Origin: Bacteroidales bacterium
GTDB taxonomy: Bacteria > Bacteroidota > Bacteroidia > Bacteroidales > Muribaculaceae
DNA: 17,638 bases
NCBI GenBank assembly: GCA_030526455.1
Contig: JAUNCU010000038.1
Coordinates: forward strand, 1 to 17,638
Direction of reading: 5' to 3'
A model generated the notes under the pieces. The model worked only from the letters and a program-made list of their open reading frames with translations, did no database searches and had not been told where the DNA came from. Made by a program: the position numbers and the translations under genes. Shown here piece after piece: positions 1 through 7,111 of the stretch (positions are counted from its first letter, which is position 1; each line of letters starts with the position of its first letter).

Positions 1-34
1 GGCTGCTAGTTTTATATGCTGTAAATGCTTTCTC

Positions 35-60
35 TAGATAAAAGCGGTCCCTTTTATCTA
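35..60. repeat. Perfect hairpin, possible degenerate member of the loop-conserved family
   Basis: TAGATAAAA (35-43) and TTTTATCTA (52-60) form a perfect 9-bp stem around the 8-nt loop GCGGTCCC. The 3' part of the loop resembles the AGAACCGTCCC loop of the hairpins at 9665, 11233, 11328, 13955 and 14057, so this may be a shortened relative. It could also act as a transcription terminator for a gene outside the window; there is no clear T-run directly after it. Confidence 0.5.
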
Positions 61-65
61 TTGTA

Positions 66-100
66 AGCCCTTCCCTTCAGGGGAGGGTTTGGGAGAGGCT
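66..100 (-). repeat. Palindromic CCCTCCCC-type dispersed repeat, intact copy
   Basis: Read on the minus strand this is GCCTCTCCCAAACCCTCCCC followed by TGAAGGGAAGGGCTT, with CCCTCCCC and GGGAAGGG able to pair. The same 35-bp unit occurs at 5292-5543, interrupted by a 208-bp element; the two copies agree at 33 of 35 positions once the insert is removed. It lies 11 bp beyond the stop codon of the LRR protein gene and could end its transcript. On the plus strand it is followed by a T-rich tract (GTTTTTCTTT). Confidence 0.6.
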
Positions 101-110
101 GTTTTTCTTT

Positions 111-3100
111 CTATCCCAAAAGCATATTGATAAGCGCGGTCACATCGCTCACATTCACCTGGCCGTCGGCGTTGATGTCGCATACGGCGTCGGTGTAGGT
201 GGCTGTGCCGAGGATTTTGTTGATGAGGGCGGTTACGTCGCTCACATTCACCACGCCGTCGCCGTTCACGTCGCCTTTCGCAGCCTGTGGCCAGCGGTCG
301 ACTTCGATTTTTTTAACGGAGCCGGCATCAGCACTCGGGAGTTTCAAGAAGGCATAGCCGCGGGGCAAATCATAGGTGCTGGTTGGGCTCCAGAAGCACT
401 TGTCGGTGGTGTTGAAATAGAATCCCCCAGATTGGCAAAACACATCCACATTGTCGTGGATGGCGCCTACGAGCAGGTTTTGTGGAGCGGATGGGGTGCT
501 GGCGGGGCGCTGGAGTTTATACAGTTTGCCCTTTTCATATCCGTCGACGAGCAGACCTGTGCCGGCGGGAGTTTGGCTCACCTTCTGGGTATAAGCCTTT
601 GCCTCATCCTTTTGATAGGACTTCACCGTGTAGGCATTGAGGCCCGAAGCAGCCCAATCGACAGGATGAGCGACGGTGAACGTGGTGATGGCGTGGTCGT
701 CGTCGACCAGGACGTAGGCATTGAAGCGGTCGGCTGGCTCTACAGGATCGCTTTCATCTTTTGGCCATCCCTTAATTCGATATACATGGCGCCAGTAATC
801 GTCCCACTTCACGTAGCATTTGAAGTCGGGGTGATTATTAAAATAGAAGCGGCCGCTCCACTGGTGAGAGCCTGGCATGAGGATGAGTTCCTTGAGATCT
901 TTGCAATTGCCGAAAGCCTCTTCACCAATAAACTTCCCGCCTCTTGGCACGGTAAACGAAGTGATGCCAGAGCCGTAGAACGCATAGTTGCCGATGCGCT
1001 CCAGTCCCGTCATTTGAGTAAGATTCACAGCGGTACGCCATTTGCAATCGTAGAGCAGGCTGTCGCCGAGTTCCACCATGAGGAACTTCTTGCAAACGCC
1101 AGCAAGCCAGTAGTTTTCAAATAAAGAGCCAAAAAATGTGCCGGATTGCGATTTATGGGTAGGGTGGTAAACGTATTTCGCCTTGCCTGCATAGGTGACG
1201 CCATCGTGCGTCACAGGGGTGTTGCTGATGAAGGTGATGCGGGGTCCCACTTCATCCATCGGTCTGCCGTCGTACGTGATGTCGAAGGCGCCGGCGGTCA
1301 CATTCAGTTTGCTGAATCTTGGATTTTGGGCATATTGGTTCACGTGGCCAGTGGGCACATAGAGACGGCAGGTGGTGGGTATGTCGGAGAGATTCCAAGT
1401 TTCGTAATAGGCGGGCCAAGCAAGGTTGAGCACGAGCGCCTTCAAACTCGACAGGCCATGAAAAGATAAGTTGTACATCACGCCCACCGATGATGGCACA
1501 AGCAAGTGGGTTATCGGACAGTTATTGAATACGCTGGTGCCAAGGTGCTTCAAGCCATAAGGCAATTTCAATTCGCCGCTGATGCCGCAGCCATCGAAGG
1601 CGTAGTTGCCTAGGTACGTAAAATTATGATCAAACTTAATACCCACGATTCGAGGAATGTCCTTGAAGGCGCGGTCGCAAATGGAATCCACGTTCACGCC
1701 AAGCTTGACTTTGGTGTCGACCGACAGCCTCTGAGGGCACGCTCCGCTAGCCACTGCGGTGACGGCATATTTCTTTCCCTTCACAGTGATATACTCGGGG
1801 AGGGAGAGTTCGGCCGAAGTGGCTGTGATGGAATATGAAGGCACACAACTGAGTTTGGCACGGCCATCGTAGGCGGTGCCGTTGATGGTTTCGGGCTTGT
1901 CGCTGTGGATGGTGTAATACACCTTATATTTTTCCATTGATATGGTCATATCCTTGCTGGGAGCATCGTAGGAGCCAGTGCCGTAGATGGAGAATCCTTC
2001 CCATCTTGGCGCGGCCTTGTAGGCATCAATCGACTCATAAGGCACACGAAGCACCGCACGTGGAGCGCCTGAGAATTCAATGTTAGGGTTCACCGATGGC
2101 GGTGTGGTGGCATTGCAGCGCACAACGTTCAGATTGGCGCACTTATAGAACGAGCAATCATTGAAGGCTGTGACAGTAGAAGGCAGCGACACCTCTAAAA
2201 GGTTCGCGCACTTATAGACGGAGCAGAAATTCAGTTCCTTCAACCCGTAAGGGAATTCCAGCATCTCGATTTTGTCGCATTGATAGAAAGCATCACGGCC
2301 CACCGTGGTGAGTTCGTCGGGGAAAAGATCAGCAAGGAAATTACCGCTTTCGGGGGCATATCCTGGTGGACACGCAATCAGTTGGGAGCGACTTTTATTG
2401 TAAAGCACGCCATTATACGACGCATAATTTTGATTTTCAGTCGCCACTTCAATGGTTTTCAAGTTACTAGCCCCTTGCACGAAACCGCCGCCAATCGTGG
2501 TCACGCTAGCGGGAATGCTGAGCGTGGTAAGATTCTGGCAGTTCTGGAAAGCGCGGGGGTCGATTTCGGTGAGCGTGGTGCCCAAGTTCAAAGTTTCAAT
2601 GGCCGATCCATAGAAGGCTGAGTTTCCTATCACTTTGAGGTTGGTGGCTTTGGAAAAATCAGCCACTTTAAGTTTGGAATCGTTGAAGAAAGCACCATCG
2701 CAAATGCTCACAATGTTGAATCTTTGGCCAGCAATCACTTCATAATCTTGAGGCTTGAAATCGTTGGGATGTTGTATACTACTCTGAAATCCCACAATGG
2801 TCATTTCGCCACGAGTGCTACCTGAGGGGGCCTTGGTAACGATTGTATAATATCCCATAGTGGCGATGCCGTCGTGGGCTTTCCCGCTGGCGGTGATGGA
2901 AGAGAATGCGGAGAATGCGGGGTGCACGAGATAATCGTCCTCTGAATTAGGATTTGTATTTGGCACATAAAGTGTCATGCCGCTTTTGGAGGGAAAAGCG
3001 TTGGTTGCAATCGACACTTCATCGGGATAAGGAATGGCACAGCCCACCTCGGAGAGCGCTTTGCATCCGCTAAAAGCATTTGCTCCAATCACCGTTACCG

Positions 3101-3467
3101 ACGATGTTATGGTGAGGTGTTGAAGCGATGTGCAACCATCGAAAGCATTGGCCTCAACCTCCTTGATACCCCAGCCGATGGTGACATTGTAGAGATTGGT
3201 CTTTCCACGAAGTGCAGTATTGGGTACTTTCTCAACCTTGTACCCTTTATTGTTGTACTGCGCCCTTCCCGAAACGGTGACGACTAATCTCGTTTGGGTT
3301 TCGGCTTCTTCACTCAATCCCAAAACGATGGCAGTACCATCTTGGGAGGAAGTTGCTTCTTTGGTGATGGAGTATTTCAAATATCCATACGTGAACACGT
3401 CGCCTACCGCTGCGGAGGCTACCATCGCCACCGCGGCCATTAGAATTGATAATACGATTCGTTTCAT
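111..3467 (-). CDS. Secreted BspA-like leucine-rich-repeat (LRR_5) protein with C-terminal dockerin-like repeats
   Basis: A 1118-residue exported protein. Residues 1-20 are a classical signal peptide (Lys-Arg, hydrophobic core, ASA cleavage site). Most of the chain consists of LRR_5/BspA (Treponema pallidum-type) repeats, with recurring patterns such as IGxxAFxGCxxLxxLxIPxSVTxIG, in blocks around residues 55-150, 245-490, 590-710 and 800-900. Residues 1065-1118 hold two dockerin type I-like repeats, each with a D-x-N-x-D-G Ca-binding loop followed by VSDVTALINxxLG. LRR_5 proteins of this type in Bacteroidales and oral spirochaetes are linked to adhesion or protein binding; a role here is inference. 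It lacks an obvious Por/T9SS C-terminal sorting domain. It is transcribed divergently from the LytTR regulator gene at 3758, with its own Bacteroidetes-type promoter at 3614-3645. The ATG is followed by MKRI, a normal signal-peptide start. Confidence 0.9.
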   Translation of the reverse strand: MKRIVLSILMAAVAMVASAAVGDVFTYGYLKYSITKEATSSQDGTAIVLGLSEEAETQTRLVVTVSGRAQYNNKGYKVEKVPNTALRGKTNLYNVTIGWGIKEVEANAFDGCTSLQHLTITSSVTVIGANAFSGCKALSEVGCAIPYPDEVSIATNAFPSKSGMTLYVPNTNPNSEDDYLVHPAFSAFSSITASGKAHDGIATMGYYTIVTKAPSGSTRGEMTIVGFQSSIQHPNDFKPQDYEVIAGQRFNIVSICDGAFFNDSKLKVADFSKATNLKVIGNSAFYGSAIETLNLGTTLTEIDPRAFQNCQNLTTLSIPASVTTIGGGFVQGASNLKTIEVATENQNYASYNGVLYNKSRSQLIACPPGYAPESGNFLADLFPDELTTVGRDAFYQCDKIEMLEFPYGLKELNFCSVYKCANLLEVSLPSTVTAFNDCSFYKCANLNVVRCNATTPPSVNPNIEFSGAPRAVLRVPYESIDAYKAAPRWEGFSIYGTGSYDAPSKDMTISMEKYKVYYTIHSDKPETINGTAYDGRAKLSCVPSYSITATSAELSLPEYITVKGKKYAVTAVASGACPQRLSVDTKVKLGVNVDSICDRAFKDIPRIVGIKFDHNFTYLGNYAFDGCGISGELKLPYGLKHLGTSVFNNCPITHLLVPSSVGVMYNLSFHGLSSLKALVLNLAWPAYYETWNLSDIPTTCRLYVPTGHVNQYAQNPRFSKLNVTAGAFDITYDGRPMDEVGPRITFISNTPVTHDGVTYAGKAKYVYHPTHKSQSGTFFGSLFENYWLAGVCKKFLMVELGDSLLYDCKWRTAVNLTQMTGLERIGNYAFYGSGITSFTVPRGGKFIGEEAFGNCKDLKELILMPGSHQWSGRFYFNNHPDFKCYVKWDDYWRHVYRIKGWPKDESDPVEPADRFNAYVLVDDDHAITTFTVAHPVDWAASGLNAYTVKSYQKDEAKAYTQKVSQTPAGTGLLVDGYEKGKLYKLQRPASTPSAPQNLLVGAIHDNVDVFCQSGGFYFNTTDKCFWSPTSTYDLPRGYAFLKLPSADAGSVKKIEVDRWPQAAKGDVNGDGVVNVSDVTALINKILGTATYTDAVCDINADGQVNVSDVTALINMLLG

Positions 3468-3613
3468 AAAGCGAATAAGATTTATGCAGTTAGTAATTAA
3501 TTTTTGCTTAAAATATTCGTTCTGAATGCTACAAGTGGCCTAATTCGTTCTGTTCATAAAAAAATATGTAAGGCAAAATTAGGATGTAGAAACTATTCAT
3601 TTCGTTATTGCTG

Positions 3614-3645
3614 GCAAATATACACATAATCAATGAGAAAACAAA
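3614..3645 (-). promoter_or_regulatory. Bacteroidetes-type promoter for the LRR protein gene
   Basis: On the minus strand a -33 TTTG (3642-3645) lies 20 bp upstream of a -7 TATATTTG (3614-3621), matching TTTG-N19-21-TAnnTTTG. It predicts a leader of about 140 nt. A second -7-like TAATTTTG lies at 3574-3581 without a matching -33 and might give a shorter leader. Confidence 0.65.
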
Positions 3646-3720
3646 GAATTTGGAGGTTAGAAATCACATTAGTCGCTGGCGCTACTATCACAGGGGTGTG
3701 GATATTTGAGAAAAAATGGT

Positions 3721-3728
3721 TACTTTTG
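3721..3728 (+). promoter_or_regulatory. -7 promoter element of the LytTR gene
   Basis: TACTTTTG matches TAnnTTTG and lies 29 bp before the ATG at 3758. A weak -33 (TGTG, 3696-3699) is spaced at 21 bp. The 3468-3757 stretch is otherwise non-coding and carries this promoter and the divergent one for the LRR gene, whose -33 is about 75 bp away. Confidence 0.55.
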
Positions 3729-3757
3729 CATCTTGAATGAAAATAAATTAGGAAATC

Positions 3758-4618
3758 ATGAAGGAACGATTCATTAGCGTGGTGATGGGCACTAGTATGC
3801 TCATCGTGTTTCAGCCATTTACCTTTCCGGAATTTGGCTGGTGGCGCCTGCTCTATATCGCTGGGCTGGTGGCGATGGTGATGCTTTCGGCCACCGTGAG
3901 CGAGATGATTCTGCGCCACGTGCTGCGCAAGCCGTCGAACGACCTGCAGCAGGGCGAAGAGAGCGTGCGCCGTCGCAACCTCTATTTCCAGGCTATGAAT
4001 GTGGTGCTGCTCACCTTTGGCATCGCCTACTTCAACTCACTGATGCTGAATGGAGAAGATGCCCAGTTCACCTTGCTGAACATAGGAAAGGTGTTTATGA
4101 TCATGATTTTCGTGTCGGTTATCATCGGCACTTACTGGCGTGCGAAATACCACAGCCGATTCCTGAGCCAGCAACTGGAGGAGGCTGAACGCCTCAACGG
4201 CATTCTGCAGGAGCGCCAGCGCCTGGCCACCCAGCACATGGAGAAGGCGGTGGCGGCCGCGCGTGCCACTGCGCTGCACTTCGGGGGCAGCACGAAGGAG
4301 GCGGTAGACTGCACCGACCAGGAATTTCTCTACGCCGAGAGCGACGGCAATTATGTGAAGGTGCACTACCTGGTGGACGACGCTGTGACGATGAACGCCA
4401 TACGCTGCAGCATCAAGGAGGTGGATGAGAAGATGGCTCACGTGCGCCACATCATGCGCTGCCACCGCGCCTTTATCGTGAATCTGAGCCACGTGAAATC
4501 GGTGGAAAGCCGCAGCAGCGGTTTCTACCTGGCGCTGGAGCACAGCGACGCCCTCGTGCCCGTGTCGAAAACCTACCAGCAAGCCGTGAAGCAGCACCTC
4601 AACCGCCCCGAGGCATAA
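3758..4618 (+). CDS. Membrane-anchored LytTR-family DNA-binding regulator
   Basis: A 286-residue protein with about four predicted transmembrane segments (roughly residues 4-22, 28-53, 75-97 and 106-127), a charged helical linker likely to be coiled coil (130-170), and a C-terminal LytTR DNA-binding domain (about 187-282). The LytTR signature is clear: FLYAESDGNYVKVHY, then MRCHRAFIVNLSHVKSV, then a VPVSKTY segment near the end. Proteins of this layout in Bacteroidetes are one-component membrane regulators, without a receiver domain and often without a partner kinase; the signal is unknown. The gene is divergent from the LRR protein gene, which makes that gene a candidate target (inference). 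The start is supported by the promoter at 3721 and by the absence of upstream in-frame hydrophobic sequence. Confidence 0.88.
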   Translation: MKERFISVVMGTSMLIVFQPFTFPEFGWWRLLYIAGLVAMVMLSATVSEMILRHVLRKPSNDLQQGEESVRRRNLYFQAMNVVLLTFGIAYFNSLMLNGEDAQFTLLNIGKVFMIMIFVSVIIGTYWRAKYHSRFLSQQLEEAERLNGILQERQRLATQHMEKAVAAARATALHFGGSTKEAVDCTDQEFLYAESDGNYVKVHYLVDDAVTMNAIRCSIKEVDEKMAHVRHIMRCHRAFIVNLSHVKSVESRSSGFYLALEHSDALVPVSKTYQQAVKQHLNRPEA

Positions 4619-4705
4619 GCAAGCCGCAGGAGGCGGAGAGGGAGAACGGCGTTTCCTCTCGAAAAAAACAGTTAGAAACCAGCCTTTTATTATCGGAAAA
4701 AGTAT

Positions 4706-4713
4706 TATATTTG
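4706..4713 (+). promoter_or_regulatory. -7 promoter element upstream of the DUF3791-like gene
   Basis: TATATTTG is a perfect TAnnTTTG match ending 21 bp before the ATG at 4735. It overlaps the in-frame TTG at 4711, which therefore cannot plausibly be the translation start. Confidence 0.6.
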
Positions 4714-4734
4714 CGCATAAAAACAGGAATCATA

Positions 4735-4971
4735 ATGACGCGAGCCAACATATCACATACCCAAATAGTACTCACATTTGTGAGCACATGCATCGAAGCC
4801 ACCGCACGGGTGCTGGGGGTGCCTTACCAAGAGGTGTTTAGCCGCATGAAGCGACTGAACATGATAGAAGGCTATATTTACCCGAATTATGAAACCCTAC
4901 ACACCGAAAGCCGCGAAAACGTGGCCCAAGACATGATAGAATGCATGAACCGATGGGAGAAGAAAAAATGA
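4735..4971 (+). CDS. DUF3791-like small protein
   Basis: A 78-residue soluble protein starting at the ATG at 4735; an in-frame TTG at 4711 lies inside the promoter and is rejected. The body (TFVSTCIEATARVLG, EVFSRMKRLNMIEGYI, YPNYETLHTESRENV, then DMIECMN) fits the DUF3791 pattern as I recall it: an N-terminal helix with a CIE motif, a central EVxxxxKxxxxIxxYI, then YxxLHTxS and a C-terminal acidic helix. DUF3791 proteins are often found beside DUF3990 or other small proteins in apparent toxin-antitoxin-like operons; their function is unestablished. Here no DUF3990 gene follows, only another small orphan at 5015, 43 bp downstream. The family call is from motif memory, so it is moderate. Confidence 0.65.
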   Translation: MTRANISHTQIVLTFVSTCIEATARVLGVPYQEVFSRMKRLNMIEGYIYPNYETLHTESRENVAQDMIECMNRWEKKK

Positions 4972-5014
4972 GCATAAGGGTGTATCATACCTGAATTCAA
5001 ATACCTTATTTTCG

Positions 5015-5260
5015 ATGAAGCAGAGTAATCCTACCGATCCCGCAAAATCTCCCATTGTGCAAGAGATTATCATGGCCAACCGCATAGGTGCCATCTGCGC
5101 CGAACTTGCGAAGCGATTGAACCTGGAACCCGCCAAGGCGCTTATGCTATTTTACGAGAGCAAAACTTGCGCCGATCTCCACGACCGTGCTTCGGGACTA
5201 TATCTTTATGGACCACTCTATGTGGCCGATGAATTCATGCGAGAAAAGGGGCTGATGTAG
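5015..5260 (+). CDS. Small hypothetical protein, partner of the DUF3791-like gene
   Basis: An 81-residue protein, mostly helical, with no signal peptide or membrane segment. The central pattern ALMLFYESKTCADLHD followed by ASGLYLYGPLYVADEF recalls small third ORFs found beside DUF3791/DUF3990 genes (FYxSxxxxxLxDxxTxLxxxxxxYxxxxFxxE), but I cannot assign a family with certainty. Two starts are possible: ATG 5015, or ATG 5072, which removes a polar 19-residue extension (MKQSNPTDPAKSPI onwards) and keeps the conserved-looking part. It probably shares a transcript with 4735. Repeat DNA starts right after its stop: a 20-bp sequence (GATGCCTCTCCCATACCCTC) at 5260-5279 recurs at 5288-5307 with one inserted base. 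Confidence 0.6.
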   Translation: MKQSNPTDPAKSPIVQEIIMANRIGAICAELAKRLNLEPAKALMLFYESKTCADLHDRASGLYLYGPLYVADEFMREKGLM

Positions 5261-5291
5261 ATGCCTCTCCCATACCCTCATGCTATAGATG

Positions 5292-5543
5292 GCCTCTCCC
5301 ATACCCTCCCCCAGCCTGTCCGAAAACTCAAAAATGCGGCAAGATTATAGCGAAAAACACCAGGCGGCCACCCTCCGCCGTCGGAGACGGCTTATTATGG
5401 TTAACTCCATGCAAGCGAGTGAATTGCGTAGCAATTTGCGAGCGCGGCTTGGAGATAGGGGGCCACAAAGAAAAGAGCCTCGGAGAGGGTCGGTTATGGT
5501 CATAGCCCGAGTCTCGGACACCCTCCCCTTAAGGGAAGGGCTT
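5292..5543. repeat. Palindromic CCCTCCCC-type repeat split by an insertion
   Basis: The left part is GCCTCTCCCATACCCTCCCC (5292-5311) and the right part is ACCCTCCCC plus TTAAGGGAAGGGCTT (5520-5543). ACCCTCCCC occurs on both sides of the insert (5303-5311 and 5520-5528). Joining the parts through one copy reproduces the 35-bp repeat on the minus strand at 66-100 with two mismatches. Confidence 0.65.
5312..5519. mobile_element. MITE-like non-autonomous element, copy A (208 bp)
   Basis: The element begins CAGCCTGTCCGAAAACTC and ends GAGTCTCGGAC, giving short imperfect terminal inverted repeats (GTCCGA[A]RACTC). It is flanked by the 9-bp direct repeat ACCCTCCCC. It carries no credible gene. The interior is shared almost base for base with copy B at 9231-9498 and is hairpin-rich: CCGTC-GGA-GACGG, ATGG-TTAACT-CCAT, GAATTGC-GTA-GCAATTT and CCTC-GGA-GAGG. 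Such features fit a miniature inverted-repeat element moved in trans by a transposase elsewhere in the genome; no transposase is in this window. Confidence 0.65.
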
Positions 5544-5610
5544 GCCGATGAACACAGCGCGCTAAACCACTAATTTCCACCATCTTAACCATTCCATACC
5601 CGCCTGTGCC

Positions 5611-5670
5611 GTTCGTCACTGGGGTGGGTCGTTCGTCACATTTCGTCACTTTTTTGGGGTCGTTCGTCAC
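5611..5670. repeat. Four phased TTCGTCAC direct repeats (possible operator)
   Basis: TTCGTCAC occurs at 5612-5619, 5632-5639, 5642-5649 and 5663-5670, with start-to-start spacings of 20, 10 and 21 bp, i.e. near whole helical turns. Three of the four are GTTCGTCAC. They sit 25-84 bp upstream of the -33 element of the gene at 5755, a position suited to cooperative binding of a regulator. The bound protein is unknown. Confidence 0.5.
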
Positions 5671-5695
5671 ATTTTCGCTGTGTATGTACCACAAA

Positions 5696-5727
5696 TTTGG
5701 TGGTGCGGCGGGAAGTGCGTTACTTTG
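5696..5727 (+). promoter_or_regulatory. Bacteroidetes-type promoter of the 5755 gene
   Basis: TTTG (5696-5699) is followed after 20 bp by TTACTTTG (5720-5727), one mismatch from TAnnTTTG. The predicted transcript starts about 20 nt before the ATG at 5755. This excludes the in-frame ATG at 5680, which lies upstream of the promoter. Confidence 0.5.
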
Positions 5728-5754
5728 CATCGAAATCAAAAAATTTTTCGCGAT

Positions 5755-6063
5755 ATGCAATCACTCACAATCGAAGCGGCCGAACGCTTCAACGAAACAC
5801 AACTCTACGACCGAGTGTGTGAAATTTGCCAAGCTGCGGAGCCTGTGCGCTTCCTGCTCAACTGGCAGAGCACACCCGCCGTGACCGATGCTCGAGAGAT
5901 AGAGAATTGGGTGGCTGGACTGCGCCTGAAGAAGGAGTGCTACCGCATATTGGGGATTTGGGTGAGTGGTGCCATTGGCCACGCTGCCTATCAAATGGGA
6001 TTTTTACGACAATTTACAACCAAGGGCTACTGGATTTTCGAGTACGCCCCTCAAAACCACTAA
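5755..6063 (+). CDS. Small hypothetical protein
   Basis: A 102-residue protein beginning MQSLTIEAAERFNETQLYDRV; I do not recognise a family. It has two cysteines spaced CEIC near residue 25, an aromatic C-terminal third (ILGIWVSGAIGHAAYQMGF, then GYWIFEYAP), and no signal peptide. The segment around residues 63-82 is moderately hydrophobic but not a convincing membrane helix. The start at 5755 is chosen because the promoter at 5696-5727 would lie inside a longer reading frame from 5680. It is a lone gene between the copy A repeat cluster and the GNAT gene at 6170, preceded by four phased TTCGTCAC repeats that suggest dedicated regulation. Confidence 0.6.
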   Translation: MQSLTIEAAERFNETQLYDRVCEICQAAEPVRFLLNWQSTPAVTDAREIENWVAGLRLKKECYRILGIWVSGAIGHAAYQMGFLRQFTTKGYWIFEYAPQNH

Positions 6064-6070
6064 CACAAGG

Positions 6071-6127
6071 ATGACTGCAACCATTATTACCACCGCGATC
6101 GCTTTTCTTATCGCACTGTTCTTTTAA
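6071..6127 (+). CDS. Possible 18-residue hydrophobic microprotein
   Basis: The frame ATG ACT GCA ... TTC TTT TAA encodes MTATIITTAIAFLIALFF, almost entirely hydrophobic and of a length that could just span a membrane. It starts 7 nt after the stop of the 5755 gene, with AAGG immediately before the ATG, and ends 42 nt before the GNAT gene at 6170. It could be a small membrane peptide translationally coupled to 5755, a leader peptide, or chance. It has no charged residues. Confidence 0.3.
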   Translation: MTATIITTAIAFLIALFF

Positions 6128-6169
6128 TCTTCAATCTGTAAAGAAGGAAACATAAAAAAAGACAACAAA

Positions 6170-7057
6170 ATGATTATTACTATTAGAAACGAACAACCCG
6201 CCGACTATCGCGAGGTGGAGACACTCACCCGCGAGGCATTCTGGAACGTGTATCGCCCGGGGTGCATTGAGCACTTCGTGCTGCACAAGTTCCGCCAACA
6301 CCCGCTCTTCATTGCCGAACTGAGTTTCGTGATGGAGGCGGACGGAAAGATCATAGGGCACGTGATGTTCAGCAAGGCCGCCATCATCGCCGCCGACGGC
6401 AGCGAGATTCCGGCCTGCACATTCGGCCCCATCAGCATACACCCTGCGCACCAGCGCAAAGGCTATGGATTGCGACTTTTGAATTATTCGCTGCAGAAAG
6501 CGAAGGAAATGGGTATAGGACTACTGTGTATGGAAAGTAATATCGAGTTCTACAAGCACGCCGGCTTCGTGGTGGCGAGCACCCTGGCCATTCACTATCA
6601 CGGTGAGGCTGAGGATGCCGAAGCACCCTACTTCCTGGCGCAAGAACTCTCTGATGGATACCTAGGCGGCAGAACGGGCACGTACCACACGCCACGGCCA
6701 TACTTCGTGGCCGAGGGAAATCCCGAGGAATTTGCTATCTTTGATGCCTCTTTCGAGCGCAAGGAGAAGCATCTGGCCGAGGGACAACTGCCTCAGTTCT
6801 GCCAATGCTGCGGTATGCCGCTCAGGGCCGACGCCGACTGTGGCACCGAGGCCGACGGCTCCACCTGCTTCGACTACTGCAAATTCTGCTACACCGACGG
6901 CCACTTCGTGCAGCAATGCTCGATGGAGGAGATGATCGACCACTGCTCGCAATTCGTGGGCGAATTCAACAAGCACACCGGTGCATCGCTCACGCGCGAG
7001 GCTTACAAGATGGTGCTCGAAGGCTATTTCCCCACGCTCAAGCGATGGCGGAAATGA
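6170..7057 (+). CDS. GNAT N-acetyltransferase fused to a C-terminal zinc ribbon
   Basis: A 295-residue two-domain cytoplasmic protein. Residues 1-140 are a GNAT acetyltransferase fold with the acetyl-CoA motif A at HPAHQRKGYG (91-100; Q95-x-x-G98-x-G100) and a typical FYKHAGF motif (127-133). Residues 141-200 are a linker. Residues 207-295 match the putative zinc-ribbon family zf-ribbon_2: FCQCCGMPL, GTEADGS, YCKFCY, then SMEEMIDHC and a terminal FPTLKRWRK. Candidate Zn ligands are C211/C213/C214, C224, C237 and C240. The acetyl acceptor is unknown, and the zinc ribbon may recruit protein or nucleic acid (inference). No clear TAnnTTTG is visible in the 106 bp upstream. The next GNAT gene follows after 54 bp on the same strand. 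Confidence 0.85.
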   Translation: MIITIRNEQPADYREVETLTREAFWNVYRPGCIEHFVLHKFRQHPLFIAELSFVMEADGKIIGHVMFSKAAIIAADGSEIPACTFGPISIHPAHQRKGYGLRLLNYSLQKAKEMGIGLLCMESNIEFYKHAGFVVASTLAIHYHGEAEDAEAPYFLAQELSDGYLGGRTGTYHTPRPYFVAEGNPEEFAIFDASFERKEKHLAEGQLPQFCQCCGMPLRADADCGTEADGSTCFDYCKFCYTDGHFVQQCSMEEMIDHCSQFVGEFNKHTGASLTREAYKMVLEGYFPTLKRWRK

Positions 7058-7111
7058 GCGCAACCGAGCAAAATTGAACATTAGAGAGATTTATTCATTT
7101 TTCACACTATA

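Noticed and set aside
432..1124. Long open frame on the plus strand inside the LRR gene
   Set aside because: It lies wholly antisense to a well-supported 1118-residue gene and has no recognisable domain or promoter; it is a by-product of codon composition. The same holds for the other long antisense frames.
4619..4680. Terminator after the LytTR gene
   Set aside because: GAGAGG...CCTCTC can pair, but the tract after it is A-rich on the transcribed strand, not T-rich, so a Rho-independent terminator is not supported.
4711..4734. Extended start (TTG) of the DUF3791-like gene
   Set aside because: The codon overlaps the -7 element TATATTTG, so it would not be transcribed; the conserved part begins after the ATG at 4735.
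5289..5573. 94-residue open frame over MITE copy A
   Set aside because: It spans element boundaries and hairpins, has low-complexity Arg-rich translation and is not open in the same way in copy B.
5606..5884. Open frame over the TTCGTCAC repeats
   Set aside because: The SFVTF-type repeats in its translation simply reflect the DNA repeats, and the frame conflicts with the promoter and gene at 5755.
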